Positions 1-11,818 of a stretch of DNA of 64,000 bases are shown piece by piece. How positions within the stretch are numbered: position 1 is the first letter of the stretch; every line of letters begins with the position of its first letter. The DNA comes from Nemophila menziesii. Taxonomy: Eukaryota > Streptophyta > Magnoliopsida > Boraginales > Hydrophyllaceae. The notes under the pieces are model-generated. The model had not been told where the DNA came from. It saw only the letters and a list, made by a program, of their open reading frames with translations, and made no database searches. The stretch is from the NCBI GenBank assembly GCA_029959085.1, contig JARWIR010000010.1, positions 7,089,001-7,153,000 on the forward strand. Reading direction: 5' to 3'. A program made the position numbers and the translations under genes.

Positions 1-1453
1 ACTGCAAGTATTACAGGACGTATGCAAGTTTTATTGATGAGTAAAGTTCGTTCTCAGGGGCTTAGTGTGTTATACGAATGGGTCAATAATGTCGAGCGGG
101 AAGTAATTAATTAAAAGACAGGAAATGAAAAAGAATAATTTTGAGATATTAACTTAAACTAATGAAAATAAAAGACAATAAAATAAATACGAAGAAATAT
201 GAGATGAGAAGTATAGCTTAGGTTTTGCTAGTATGCACTAATCCTTCTAATTCTTTCTATCAAATCTAGTTAATAAGGGAGATAATTAGCTCTTAGATAC
301 TTAGTCAGGATTCTAAATTCCCATACCTTAGACCTTGAGAGCGACTAAGGGGGCTACGGACACATCATGAGGCAGCCTAAACCTAGGGTTATCAAGCGCT
401 ACCAAGGCCCTAAGCAATTCAATTCCAAACATGATGATAGTGGTTAAATTATACCCTAATGACTATCTAGTTAGAATTAGTGTTGTCAAGACCAATATCG
501 ACACTAGACGTTATGTGGTGCTTCAATAATTAGACACCCAGTTAAGGTGAACATCTAACTACTATTAAGAAAGCCTAAAGTGATCAGTTCTAGGACAGGC
601 AATAATTCAAAACACATAAATAAATATATAGGTAAGAAGCTAATATCAGATTAAAACATATAATTCCCAAAGAAACTTAGATAGAAAGAAATTAGAATTC
701 GTAGATTATACATGATGCAAAACCCAAGCTATGAGAAAATTAGTGCATACCTAAAGGAAATAAACTAAAAGAAACAATAAAAGACTTCATCTTGCTCTCT
801 ACAATAACTCTGATGATAATAAACCTAAGGACTAATTACTATGAGGCAAGGATGATTTACAAGTGATATAAGGGTGTATTTATAGGTGTATAGAAGCCCT
901 AATTCGTTTTCTTGAAGGAGAAGGTAAGTAGTGGACTCCTAGCCCAACTCAAATTCGTAACCCTAAAACATGAAACCAGGACCTTTTTTTTGTCCTAACA
1001 GCTTCAATTATTATCCGTTTGACGCATATGAGTAGTCAAAATTCATCGTCTCAGAAAGATCTTCAACTTTGCTCTTGACCGTTTCTTAAAATTCCCCACC
1101 GATTTTAAGATATAAGAATATTTGTGGTCGTGGATGGTGAAATTCAAGATTATGACAGCTTTTCCTTTTCCATATTATTAGCTTTTCTTTCCTTATCTCC
1201 AATTCCCATGCTAATATCTTTCCATATCTCTTAGTCTTTGACTTGGACTCTAATTAATCTCCATAATTATCTTTAAAGCTTCACACTAAATAAATAATTT
1301 AACCCAATATGCTCTAAAAAGAATACTTTACTAAATCAAGACTAGAAATAGGAAAGTGTAACATTTCTCAAGAAAATCGACTAGAAAGACTTCTAAATCA
1401 CTAAAAATGATGTCTCATCGTGATATTAATTCATGACAAATGAGAAGATATCA
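1..1453 (-). repeat. Partial LTR, Ty3-type family (cut by window start)
   Basis: This stretch matches the LTR at 55881-57231 in order and orientation. Both have the GTATGCAAGTTTT block near the low-coordinate end, the 'anchor' text around the CCATATCTC/TAGTCTTTGACTTGG segment (1222-1247), and the LTR start at the high-coordinate end. Read on the minus strand it begins TGATATCTTC at 1453 and carries GAGACATCA about 40 bases later, a degraded form of the terminal inverted repeat seen in the other LTRs. About 70 bases of the LTR 3' end are missing because the window starts inside it. The element body, if any, lies to the left of the window, so I cannot tell a solo LTR from a 5' LTR. No target duplication could be checked. 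Confidence 0.75.
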
Positions 1454-1757
1454 TGCGGCTAACCCAAAGTTTCGCTGTGTGGTAAAAGATATGATGTCGA
1501 GTTATATAGTATGGCTCACAGTGACATCTGAACCGCGAGTGAGTAAGATTGGGGCAGATAGAAATATTAATACCCTTAAAAAAGTTAATTCTATCCGTGT
1601 TGATTCTGAATGTACCAAAGAAGGAATATGACTTATTTGGGACAATTCATATATTACGATTTAGTGTTTTGTCATCTGGACGACAAGTGATTGATATAGA
1701 CGTGAGTCCAATGGGTTGTAAATTGTGGGTATTTTCCGCTATTTACGCTAGAAATCA
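1454..1757 (+). pseudogene. LINE endonuclease fragment (5' piece)
   Basis: Conceptual translation gives a plant L1-type apurinic endonuclease signature in two frames: LIWDNSYIT around 1631-1657, then VSPMGCKLWVFSAIYARN around 1705-1755. The GxxWLIWDN and W-F-x-A-I-Y-A motifs are typical of the first 120 residues of plant LINE ORF2. A frameshift separates the two blocks and a stop replaces a conserved residue. The fragment ends where an LTR begins (1758) and appears to resume past 2878, so this and the next LINE piece are probably one element split by an LTR. The true N-terminus is missing, being displaced by the LTR ending at 1453. Confidence 0.6.
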
Positions 1758-2877
1758 TGGTGGGTCCTGGGATGTGATAAAAATCAACACTAACGAGGAG
1801 GACCTACTAATGGCAAGTGTACAGGTCGTTCCAAGTAATAAATAAATAAAAACGGGATTATCGTCTCCACATGGATTGCTAGGTAAGATAAATGTGTTTA
1901 AATGATACGTAGAATTAATTGCGAAAAGAAATATATAAAAAATTTGTTTTGTTTTTAATATTAAAAGACTAAACGCAAGAATGTATATTAACTAACGCAG
2001 ATATGAGAGATATACTTGAGACTCGCTAGGGAATCACCTAAATTCAAGTAATTAATGATTTCGTTAAGGGTAGAACTGGTATTTCTATATTAGTCGGGAC
2101 TCTACTATTTCCTAACTCACGTCAGGGTAGACTAAGGAACTATCCTACAGTATTACAAACCCCGTCAGGGAGATTATAAGCTACGTTCAGATGGTTAAGA
2201 GCTTTACCTAATTGGCTACGCGGTTAGTCAAGCCCGTCAGGATCATTGACAAGCACCACGCGTTTATTATCTAGTTTAATAATAAAACCACCCGTCAAGA
2301 TGATCACCGACACTAGTGAATAACCTAATTACTATGACCTATCTCCGATTAGCTACTTCATTGATAGTGAAATTAATACAAATAATAAGCAATATAAAAT
2401 ACCCAATTTAAATTAAACTAGAAAATAATCTCAATTGAATTGCACTAATTAAAAATAAATTAGGGTTCATCCCATTACGCAAGTCTCAAGCATATAAATG
2501 TTTAGCTCATAATTGAAATAAAAAATATAATAAATTAAGAATATACATTTTCCTAAAACAACAGAAATAAAACTTAGATAGAGGAATTGATTTGAGTTGT
2601 TGTTGAAGAAAGGTGTTTCTCCAGCTTCTGCTCTTGTCTCTGCCTCTTGCCCTTTCTCTAAAGATGATATAAAAGTGAAGCGTAGGTAAAATGTGTGGAA
2701 TAATAAGGTCTCTTATATAGAGAGTAAAAACATATTAGGTCTAAATTAGGCCTAATAAAATGATTAAGACCCAAGTCCAATTTACAATTCCCGCAACTGC
2801 TGAGCACATTTTAGTAAAAATACATAGTGTGCAAGGTAACATCTTCAAACCTTTACACTTCTTTTATTTATGAATTA
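1758..2877 (-). repeat. LTR (probably solo) inside a LINE
   Basis: The sequence aligns with the LTR at 44314-45855. Both start TGGTGGGTCCTGGG on the plus strand, then share GACTCGCTAGGGAATCACC, GTTAAGGGTAGAACTG and several CCCGTCAGG motifs. It is therefore an LTR in minus orientation. No gag, protease or polymerase remains around it, so it is probably a solo LTR. The LINE endonuclease reading stops at its left edge and resumes at its right edge. AATCA before it and AATGA after it could be a one-mismatch target duplication. It is about 400 bases shorter than the 44314 copy, and the right edge (LTR 5' end) is decayed, so that boundary is approximate. Confidence 0.65.
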
Positions 2878-5800
2878 AATGATAAAGTATTAAGAAGAGA
2901 TTTATAGGAAATCATTATTGACCATTCTTCAACTTTTAATGACGCATGACTTATCTTGGGAGACTTCAATAATGTTTTTGCTTCAAATGAGAGGATCATG
3001 AGACAAAGTGTTACATTGGGAGATTATGAGTAGTTTGCGGATTGTTGTAATTGTCTTAGATTTGAAGATGTGCGATTTTCCGGCCAATTTCTTACGTAGG
3101 ATAATAATCTTATCTTAAGTAAAATAGATCGTGTGTTGGGCAATTAGAGACTAGGTGTTTTGAATCATTACGTTCATGCCAAATTTCTACCAAAAATAAG
3201 CGTTTCCAACCATTAGCCTTGCATTGTCACGTTATTTCTACAACATGTAAAAAGGATCACCCCATTCCGAACATCAAAATCAGAACTCAACGGTGAAAAA
3301 TGGTTGGAATAAGAATCTTATTTCTGGTACGAAACAATTTATATTATGCCAAAAGTAACGTGCCTTGAAATTCGATTTGAGAAAGCTTAATAATGAACAT
3401 TTTTCACATATTTCCGAAAGAGCTAAAAAGGCGAAAGAAGAACTAGAAATGGCTGAGGTTAGAACTCGACTATTGATGGTATTTTTGATGAGCTAGTTGA
3501 GATGCGTAAAATAGCAAGGATTCTTAAGAGAGCAGATATTAGCTTTCTCCAAAGAAAAGTAAAGCTTGGGTATTCTATCAAGAGTGATAGGTGTACTAAA
3601 CTTTTCCATGGACTTATGAAGAGTAAACAAAGGCGTCGGTTTATTCTGAAATTTTACGGTCAAATGGGAAGGTTACAAATTTATGTGAAGAAGTGTATGA
3701 AGCGTTTGTGGATCTATTTAAGGCTTTGTTGGGTACTAAGGATACTATTTATAATCTTGATAGTGGTGTGCTTGATTGGTGTAATATTATTACGCATGAA
3801 CAAGGCGTGGAGATGTCTAGAGAAGTCTCTGATATTGTTATAAAAGAGGCTATTTTTTGCATGTCAAACAACAAAGCACCCGGGCCTGATGGATATTCTT
3901 CGCTTTTTTTCAAGAGATCATGGGACCTACTTGGCGATGAGGTTATTCAAGCGGTACGTGAATTGAATCCTACCGGTTTTCTTCTTAAACAATTAAATAC
4001 TACGATTATTGCTTTGATCCCGAAAGAGGATGATCCGATTAGTGTTGATGATTATTGTTCTATCTCGTGTTGTAATGTGATATGAAAGGCTCTTACGATG
4101 ATCATTTGGGACCGTATTAAGTTGTTTCTTGACCATCTTGTGGATAAAGCACAAAACGCTTTTGTGTTCGAGAGATCGATGACCAAAAATATACACCTTA
4201 TGCAAGAGTTATTGATGGGGATATAATAATAATAGTAGCTCCTCGGTATGTACCATTAAAATCAAAATAAGTAAAGTGTTTGATTCTATTTCTTGGGATT
4301 TTCTCCATGAGGTACTTAAAGCGTTAAACTTTCTGAAAAAAGTTATCGATTGGGTTATGATTTGCGTTACTACTCCTTATTATTCGGTGGCTATCAATAA
4401 AGAAGTTCATGGATTCTTTAAAGGAGAAAAAGGGCTAAGGCAAGGTGGTCCTATCTCTCCTTAGCTCTTTATTCTATGTCTTGAATATTTCTCTAGGCTT
4501 AAGGAAAAAATACAGAGCATGTCTTTCATTATCATCCGAAGTGTGAAAATAAAAAATAACCCATCTTGCTTTTGCCGATGACTTAATGCTTCTTGATAAA
4601 GGTGATAATTCGTCCGTTGAAATTCTTATGGATATCCTAAAAGAGTTTGGTGATTGTTCGGGCCTTCATTTAAAAATTAACAAGTCGAATATTTATTATG
4701 TGGGTGTAAATAATGTTGATCTTGCAAATATTTTGGCTACTACTCGATTGGATAAAGGTGAGATACCTTTTCGATATTTAGGTGTGCCACTTGGATCTTC
4801 CGTGTTACTTACAAGAGATTACAAACCTTTTTTCGATAAATTGGAGGGATATGTAAGATCTTGGAACACCTCTTTCCTTTCTTTTGCGGGTACATTAGAT
4901 CGGTTCTACTAGGGGTTCACTATTTTTTTGGGTTCTGATATGTTCGTGACCGTATTGTTACTATTTATCGGAACTTTTATTGGGATAAGAAGCCGCCACA
5001 AGTTAGTTGTGAAACAATTTGTTTTCCGGAAAAAAGAAGGTGGGCTTGGATTGAAAGATTTGGGGGCTTGGAATAAATCTCTTTTCATGAAAATTCTTTG
5101 GAAGATTGTTTCGAAAAAGCGCTCCCTTTGGATCAAATAGATTCATGGAGAGTATTATCAAAGTATAAGCTTTTGGAATTGGAAACCCAAGAAAGTGGAT
5201 TCTCCTCTTTTAAAGAACATTTGGGAGCTTAAAGAAGTAATACGAGATTTGGTTGGTGATGAGGGTAAAGAAGGAATTTTGGCTCGGCGAGTCTCCTTGA
5301 CTAGTGATCATCCCATCATTCATGAGGTATCTAGCAAAAAAAATTTACACTTTATATAAAGAACCTTATGATTTTTTTAGGCGTATATCTTTTGTAAGGC
5401 CTTGGGATAATATTCTTTGGGATTCATGCGTCACTCCCAAACATGCTATTGTCATTTAGATGGAATTAAGGGAGAGTCTTAAAACAAAAGATTGAATGAC
5501 CTATTTGGAGCTCATCCACTATGTGAATTGTGTGGTGAGGACTTTGAGTCTATAAGCCCTTTTTCTCGAATATGCTTATGAGAAAGAAATATAGGATGAG
5601 ATACAAAAATGTTTGGGTATTAACAAGGAGATATATACTCACTTAAGTGCTTTGAAATGGCTTAGCAAGTTAAATGCTCGGGAAAATTGAAGGATAAAAG
5701 CTTGGAGGATAGCTTTTCGAGCCACCGTGTATTGTGTATGGAGGGTAAGAAATCATTTTGCTATGAGAAGAGAAACAATTACTTGAGAAACGGTTATCAA

Positions 5801-6010
5801 GGAAGTGAAGTGGCATACTTTTTTCATTTTATTTTTCTTGTTCCCTCATCATTCCATTTTGGATGATAGTGGGAGATTTTCATGTAACTGTATGAGATAG
5901 TTGATTTTATTTTATTGCTATCTCAAGCTTTAGGGCCTATATAGGTGACTCCTTGTACAGTGTACAGTTATTTTTCCTTATTAATATAACCGTTTACCCA
6001 ACCAAAAAAA
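2878..6010 (+). pseudogene. LINE ORF2 pseudogene (endonuclease-RT-zinc finger)
   Basis: This is a decayed L1-type non-LTR retrotransposon. The endonuclease block LILGDFNNVF lies at about 2950-2979. The reverse transcriptase blocks follow: NKAPGPDGY (about 3868-3895), a FDSISWDFL palm motif (from 4279), GLRQGGPISP (about 4435-4464) and FADDLMLL (about 4572-4595). C-terminal RT text with a FRYLGVPLG motif is near 4769-4795. A weak zinc-binding RT-associated segment is near 5450-5590. Many stops and frameshifts break it. The 3' end is a noncoding stretch finishing in an A-run at about 6003-6010. Reading upstream, it continues the fragment ending at 1757. It cannot encode working protein. Confidence 0.85.
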
Positions 6011-6116
6011 ATGAACATTCGCTGGAAGGTAAAAGAGGTGATATATATGCCATCATCGAGAAGACAAGAATATATATGATGAAACATTTGGCTTTCCATG
6101 TTTCTCCTACTACCAT
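6011..6116. other. Short spacer between LINE tail and CACTA element
   Basis: This is unclassified AT-rich DNA. It ends with CAT, the left copy of the CACTA target duplication. Nothing coding was seen. Confidence 0.5.
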
Positions 6117-6560
6117 CACTACTGGAATTCGCATGTTTACCGACGACACGGGTCATCGGTAAAACCCCGTAATTCGTCGCTAAACACGATTAGCGACGAC
6201 AAGTCGTCGCTAAAACGTCGTTCTTAGAAATTGGTCGGCAAATTGAGGCTTACCAGCGAATTAGGCCCTATTCGTCGTTAATTTTACCGACGAAACGACG
6301 TCGTCGTTGATTGTTGAAGTTACCGACGACACTTCTCGCCGGTAATAGGTGAATTAGTTTTTTTTTTTCGTGGCCGATAATTGAATTACATTAATCTTTT
6401 TTTTTTAATTCATTTTGCCGACAAAATTTAGCGACGAATAGTTGTCGTTAATTGTTTTTTTTAATTTCTTAAATCAGAATTAAATATTTATTTTTCATAC
6501 GTATTAGCGACGACATCTAAATGATGAATGTCGTCGTTAAAACTTTGAATGTCGTCGGTA
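6117..6560. repeat. CACTA left subterminal repeat block
   Basis: Repeated ACCGACGAC, TAGCGACGAC and TCGTCGGTAA/TCGTCGCTAA words occur in both orientations, often as short inverted pairs. In En/Spm elements such subterminal repeats bind the TNPA-type protein. That role is inferred from family knowledge. Confidence 0.8.
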
Positions 6561-6842
6561 ATGTTTTTAAAAAAAAAAATTAAAATACAATTTTTTTTTT
6601 ATTTGATTTTTGTTTTTATTATAAATATAATACGAATAAAATTGATGTATATGAAATAAAAATTCAATAATTAATAGAAAAAACCGAATCATAATTAAAA
6701 CCGTAAAAAAAGTCTTACAAAAGGTCAAAAGAAGTCAACATAAGTCAAACACACCAAACAAAAGTCTAAAAAAACCGAATCATAATCAACATAAGTCTAA
6801 AAAAACCAATTAAAAGTCAAAATATTACAAACCAACTCCAAC
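6561..6842. other. AT-rich 3' flank of the TNPA-like gene
   Basis: No coding signal is seen. It contains repeated AAAAGTC/AAGTCAA-type words and would be the 3' UTR side of the minus-strand gene. Confidence 0.4.
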
Positions 6843-8492
6843 TTAAATAAAAACCAACTGAAACATCATCATCATCATTCTCTTCATCTTCTCTCTCCTC
6901 AGGACTCCTTCTCGGGGGGGGGGGGGGCTGGGGGCGGCGACCGGGGCTAGTCCTTGAGCTATTCTCATACCAGTTAACGTATCGAAGAGCGTGTCCATTA
7001 AGCTCGGTGGCTGACTCGACTGGCTCGAAGAAGCTGTGGGCCTGCTCCATGTGGAGGATGGATCTGGTATAGGATTAAGTCCTTGAGCCACTCGAAGCTC
7101 GTTCATGCCTGCGAACATCGCCTTCAGTAGCTCCTCGCTCGCAGCGTCCGGCTGTGTAGGAGTCTGTGCTCTCTTCCTTACCGGTCCAATGGTAGGCACC
7201 CAATGTCTTGACTTCGGTGGGGCCATGACCTCCATAATGGTCTCTAAAATCGCATCCATATGCTCCTCCGCAGTAACTTCGGTGCCCTCGGCTACAGCCT
7301 CCACAACCTTCTTTTGCATCTTCCCCCGTAAAACACCCTGTAATTAGATTTTAATTTAAAAATAAATTAGATTAATATCAAAGTAAAGTTAAAAATAAAA
7401 ATTTTAAGTAATGAAAAAAAAAACTTACACTAGCTTTTTCTAATCGCTCGTCCCGATAGCTGTCAGTAGCCGAATCGTAGAAAAGGTGATCGAAGTAGCC
7501 GCTCAAAGGAGGAAGCTCCATCTCCTCTTGGGTCTGATCGTCGGTGAAAGTCAACGGCTCCTTCGTCACGGTCTTAAGCGTCCCCTATACAATTTTCAAT
7601 ACCAAATATTAAATAACTAAAAATAAATAAATTATTAAAATACTAAATTATATTTTTATTAAATGTAATTTTACCTCTATAATAACCTCCCTAGTCTGGG
7701 ATAGGTTCCGAGACCCCGCCCTGCTCGAACTAGTCTGCTGCTCCCAGTTTTTCCGATTAATCTCCGCCTGGGCCTACAAATAATTAAAAAAAAGAGTTAT
7801 AAATCTAATAACGAGTTATAAATTTAATAAATAAATTCTGGTTTTTGTACCTTAACATTTTCATCATCCCAATTCTTCTTAGCAATAGCCCAATACTCGG
7901 GTTTAACATCCGGGGGATCGAGACCGTTGTTGTAGTAGTCCGACTTCAAGTCGGATTTCCATCTCCGATAGCAGGCCGAGGACATACTGTTCAGCTTATC
8001 CGCAATGTCCTCCCAGTCATCTCTTCTCCTCCACCCCTCCAGGTCGAAAAATTCTTGAAGACGTCTGTAAATACCACCTCTCCGATTATCGGGAACGTCT
8101 AACCATTGTTTGTACATGGGGGGACGTATTACGAACCGCGTGCCCGATCAACTGACCCACGTGTTTATAGTATGGGCCCACTATATTCCATGTCTTGTCA
8201 ATGACGGAGAACTCGATCGGTATGGGCCACCCAACTCTTTTTAACGTCTCTTGGGCGATTCTGATCGAGGAGGTGCTTCGGGGTTTCCGAAGTCTTCTCT
8301 AGGGATTTCCTGTTACATTGAGTAAAATTTATTAATTATTTATTATAAAAAAAATTAAATTTATGAAATTGAAATTGAAGTCTTTTTTACCTGAAGGTTG
8401 GTCGCAGTCTTGGAGTCCCCGATTAGGACCCCTCGGGGGATCGCTTCCGAATCCATCACCATCGTGACCACGTCCCATCACATCAGCCATCT
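6843..8492 (-). pseudogene. TNPA-like / plant transposase_24-type gene, broken
   Basis: This is the second gene of the CACTA element, read on the minus strand. A start near 8492 opens MADVMGRGHDGDGFGSDPPR and reaches a possible splice donor (CAG|GTAAAA) near 8391. Exon-like blocks follow. The block at 8117-7824 contains YKQWLDVPD, GWRRRDDWEDIADKLNSM and CYRRWKSDLKSDYY. The block at about 7569-7430 contains GYFDHLFYDSATDSYRDERL. The last block, 7319-6843, contains GPVRKRAQTP and an acidic/Met-rich tail. The SxxCxxRWKS pattern resembles plant proteins annotated as Ptta/En/Spm transposase_24. A frameshift near 8115 and a run of about 14 G residues (6914-6927) break or blur the reading. Exon limits are inferred. 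Confidence 0.65.
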
Positions 8493-8499
8493 ACAATTT

Positions 8500-8850
8500 T
8501 AAATATTACTTATTAGTCCCTATATTTAATTATCCATACTTTTTTTTGCTAAAAGGTCCCTATATATTTTAATTAATTGCAAATAAGTCTTTATATTTTT
8601 TTATTTTTCATTTTAAGCCATATATCTATTTTTCCTATATTTTTTGTTTTGCAACTTAGTCCCTATATTTTAATTTTGCATTTTAGTCCATTTATCTATT
8701 ATTCCTATAATTTTTAATATATTGCAAAAAGGTCCCTATATTTTTTAATTTTGCATTTTGGTCCATTTATCTATTATTCCTATAATTTTTAATATATTGC
8801 AAAAAGGTCCCTATATTTTGTAATTTTGCATTTTGGTCCATTTATCTATT
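8500..8850. repeat. Imperfect tandem repeats upstream of TNPA-like gene
   Basis: Repeated units of about 69 bases contain GGTCCCTATAT, CATTTATCTATTATTCC and TTTTGCATTTTGGTCC. The clearest two copies are at about 8695-8835. This noncoding DNA lies 5' of the first exon on the minus strand. Confidence 0.7.
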
Positions 8851-9394
8851 TTCGATTTCCAAAAATTACACAACAAGCCCTTGTATCTCTAAAAATCAAT
8901 ACTAAAACATATCATACATATCAAAAAATACAAAAATCATATCAAAACCCTAGTTTTCTAAAAAAAATCATAAATTCATCATTTTGTGTTGTTTTTAATT
9001 CCAAAAATATAACATCATCAACATTCGGATTAAGCTAGAAACACCATTACAATCACAAAAAAATTCAATCCAAAAAACAAAAAAAAACAAAATCAAAATA
9101 AAACCGAAAATTGTTACCTTTTACGTGGATAATGTGTAGTTTTCATCCATGAATCCATGCCAGAAACAAGGAAACAAAAAACAAAACAAAAAAAAAGATA
9201 TTAGAAATTGAAATTAAAAATTAAAAACTAGAAATTGAATGGTGTTTATGGAAGGATTAAGCTTACGTTGTTGTTGGATTTGCAGTTGGATTGCCTCGGA
9301 ATAGCTTGGAATGGGAGGAAATGGCGATTTTTTGGTGTAATTTTTGTGGAGGATGAGTAAGAAATGAGCTCGGTTAGGTCATATAGAGTTTTTA
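8851..9394. other. AT-rich leader region inside the CACTA element
   Basis: No coding signal is recognised. Long A-rich stretches (8860-9200) are followed by a G-rich piece (9240-9390). It could be the promoter or 5' UTR of the minus-strand TNPA-like gene. That is inference from position only. Confidence 0.35.
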
Positions 9395-9660
9395 ATTACC
9401 GACGACAGGCGTGTCGTCGGTAATCCCTAGTTATTCGTCGTTAATCTGGGACACGTGGCCCACTCCGTACGCACGACGCTAGCGTGTCCGTAATTACCGA
9501 CGACAAGGGCGTCGCTAATCCCAGAATGTCGTCGTTAATTTTCATGGGCGGGAAACTTGACCGCCCATGTTGACCAATGAAAATTGCGTGACTAATTACT
9601 GACGACGGGGAGTTTGCATATCGTCGTTAATCCCTTGCATATCGTCGCTAATTTTTTTTC
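9395..9660. repeat. Internal block of CACTA subterminal-type repeats
   Basis: TTACCGACGACA, TGTCGTCGGTAAT, ATTCGTCGTTAAT and ATCGTCGTTAATC recur here, as at the two element ends. The block lies in the middle of the element, 2.7 kb from the left end and 3.2 kb from the right end, with no CACTA terminus beside it. Confidence 0.75.
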
Positions 9661-9749
9661 TTTTATTTTATATGTTTTCTATGCTTCCTCTATTATTTAT
9701 TTCTTTTTTTTCCATACAATTTTTCTTCAATCTTATTCATTTCTTCCGT

Positions 9750-10843
9750 GTTAGTGTCTGGTGTGTTTCAACTATAAGAGTCAAACTTGAGTCAAATGTT
9801 AGTGATTGGTGTGTTTGGTCAACTATAGGAGTCAAATCTTAGTGTTTGGTGTGTTTGGTCAACTATACGAGTCAAACATTAGTGTTTGGTGTGTTTGGTC
9901 AACTATAGGAGTCAAATGTTAGTGTTTGGTGTGTTTGGTCAACTATACGAGTCAAACGTTAGTGTTTGGTGTGTTTGGTCAACTATAGGAGTCAAACTTG
10001 AGTCAAATGTTAGTGATTAGTGTGTTTGGTCAACTATACGAGTCAAACTTGAGTCAAATGTTAGTGATTGGTGTGTTTGGTTAACTATACGAGTCAAATG
10101 TTAGTGTTTGGTGTGTTTGGTCAACTATACGAGTCAAATGTTAGTGTTTGGTGTGTTTGGTCAACTATACGAGTCAAATGTTAGTGTTTGGTGTGGTTGG
10201 TCAACTATATGAGTCAAACTTGAGTCAAATGTTAGTGTTTGGTGTGTTTGGTCAACTATACGAGTCAAATGTTAGTGTTTGGTCAACTATATGAGTCAAA
10301 CTTGAGTCAAATGTTAGTGTTTGGTGTGTTTGGTCAACTATACGAGTCAAATGTTAGTGTTTGGTCAACTATATGAGTCAAACTTGAGTCAAATGTTAGT
10401 GTTTGGTGTGTTTGGTCAACTATAGGAGTCAAATGTTAGTGTTTGGTGTGTTTGGTTGAGTCAAATGTTAGTGTTTGGTGTGTTTGGTCAACTATAGGAG
10501 TCAAATGTTAGTGTTTGGTGTGTTTGGTCAATTATAGGAGTCAAATGTTAGTGTTTGGTGTGTTTGGTCAACTATACGAGTCAAATGTTAGTGTTTGGTG
10601 TGGTTGGTCAACTATATGAGTCAAACTTTAGTCAAATGTTAGTGTTTGGTGTGTTTGGTCAACTATAGGAGTCAAATGTTAGTGTTTGGTGTGTTTGGTC
10701 AACTATACGAGTCAAATGTTAGTGTTTGGTGTGGTTGGTCAACTATACGAGTCAAATGTTAGTGTTTTGTGTGGTTGGTCAACTATACGAGTCAAATGTT
10801 AGTGTTTGGTGTCGTTGGTCAACTATATGAATCAAACTTGAGA
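9750..10843. repeat. Minisatellite, 40-bp unit, about 26 copies
   Basis: The basic unit is 40 bases and contains GAGTCAAATGTTAGTG, TTTGGTGTGTTTGG and TCAACTATAC/G. Some units gain GAGTCAAACTT (about 51 bases) and a few are shortened. Copies differ by single substitutions (ACGAG, AGGAG, ATGAG). The array ends where transposase-like coding sequence begins. Confidence 0.92.
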
Positions 10844-11818
10844 ACGGACAAAACCCATCGAGCCCCAGGCCCAAATACACATTCCGAGGTTCACTGGCAA
10901 ACTCAGGATGTAGCGCTGCAAATCTCTTCCAACTATCACCATCAACCGGATGACGCAACACATCTGGATCGTCACTTTTTCCGGTATGGTGCCAAATCAT
11001 TTCTTCAGCGGTGTGTTTCGAAGCGTATAGTCACTACAATAACGGAGCAATCGGAAAGTAACGAAGCTTCTTATGCGGTACTTTCTTACCCTTTTTCGGG
11101 TCATATCTTGATTCACCACATACTGGACAATTATCGAGTTTTTCATTCTCCTTGTAAAAAATGGCACAATCATTCAAACAAACATCGATAGTAATATACC
11201 CCATACCCAAACTTTTTAGTTTCTTGTTGCATGCTTCGTAAGAATCAGGCAATTTGTGAGGTTTTGGTAAAACACGACCAACCAACTCTAACAGCTCGGT
11301 GAATGATGTGTTACTCCACTTGTTCTTTACTTTTATGTGCATAAGCTTGGCAATGAAATTCAATGAACTCATCGCTATAGAATCAGGATATAATTCTGTC
11401 TCCAATTCCTCGAACAGTGAGTCAAAACTGTTTTGACTAGGAAGATGTGCGTCTCTCATCTCAATATCCCCGGATGTCCACCAACATAGTAACTCTGTCT
11501 CACATCCTCATAAACACGTTGCATTTAGTTATCTCTATTTGGTACTTGAATTGTCTCGGGAATTACCACCTCGTTCTCGCCGTGTTTTGTCCAAACAAGA
11601 TATGATTTGTTGAAACCGTGTTTTAGAAGGTGGGCCCTAACTTCGTCGATGGGTTTTCAAGAGTAATTATTACACTTCGTACACGGGCAATACATGTAAC
11701 CAGTGGTACAATTTTCACTTTTCTCTGCATATTCGATAAAACGAAGAACCCCAGATACATATTCTTTCGTATAATAATTAGTTGTATCGATCCAACTCTT
11801 ATCTAAATCCGGATTCAT
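10844..11818 (-). pseudogene. TNP2-like CACTA transposase, N-terminal stump
   Basis: On the minus strand the gene opens at 11818 with MNPDLDKSWID, then CPCTKCNNYS, DEVRAHLLKHGF and YLVWTKHGE, the usual transposase-associated domain of plant CACTA elements. From about 11459 to 11040 it gives a TNP2-type N-terminus with NDCAIFYKENEKLDNCPVCG. Further on are MIWHHTGKSDDPDVLRHPVDG and FASEPRNVYLGLGLDGF. The reading stops at the minisatellite, so the catalytic core is absent. In-frame stops include one after CNNYS, one before MQRV, and two adjacent stops near 11038 where relatives have Leu-Gln-Arg. The stump cannot be active. Confidence 0.85.

Noticed and set aside
9750..10843. The regular 40-base repeats could suggest a CRISPR-like array.
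   Set aside because: Repeats are contiguous, with no unique spacers between identical repeats. It is a minisatellite within a plant transposon.
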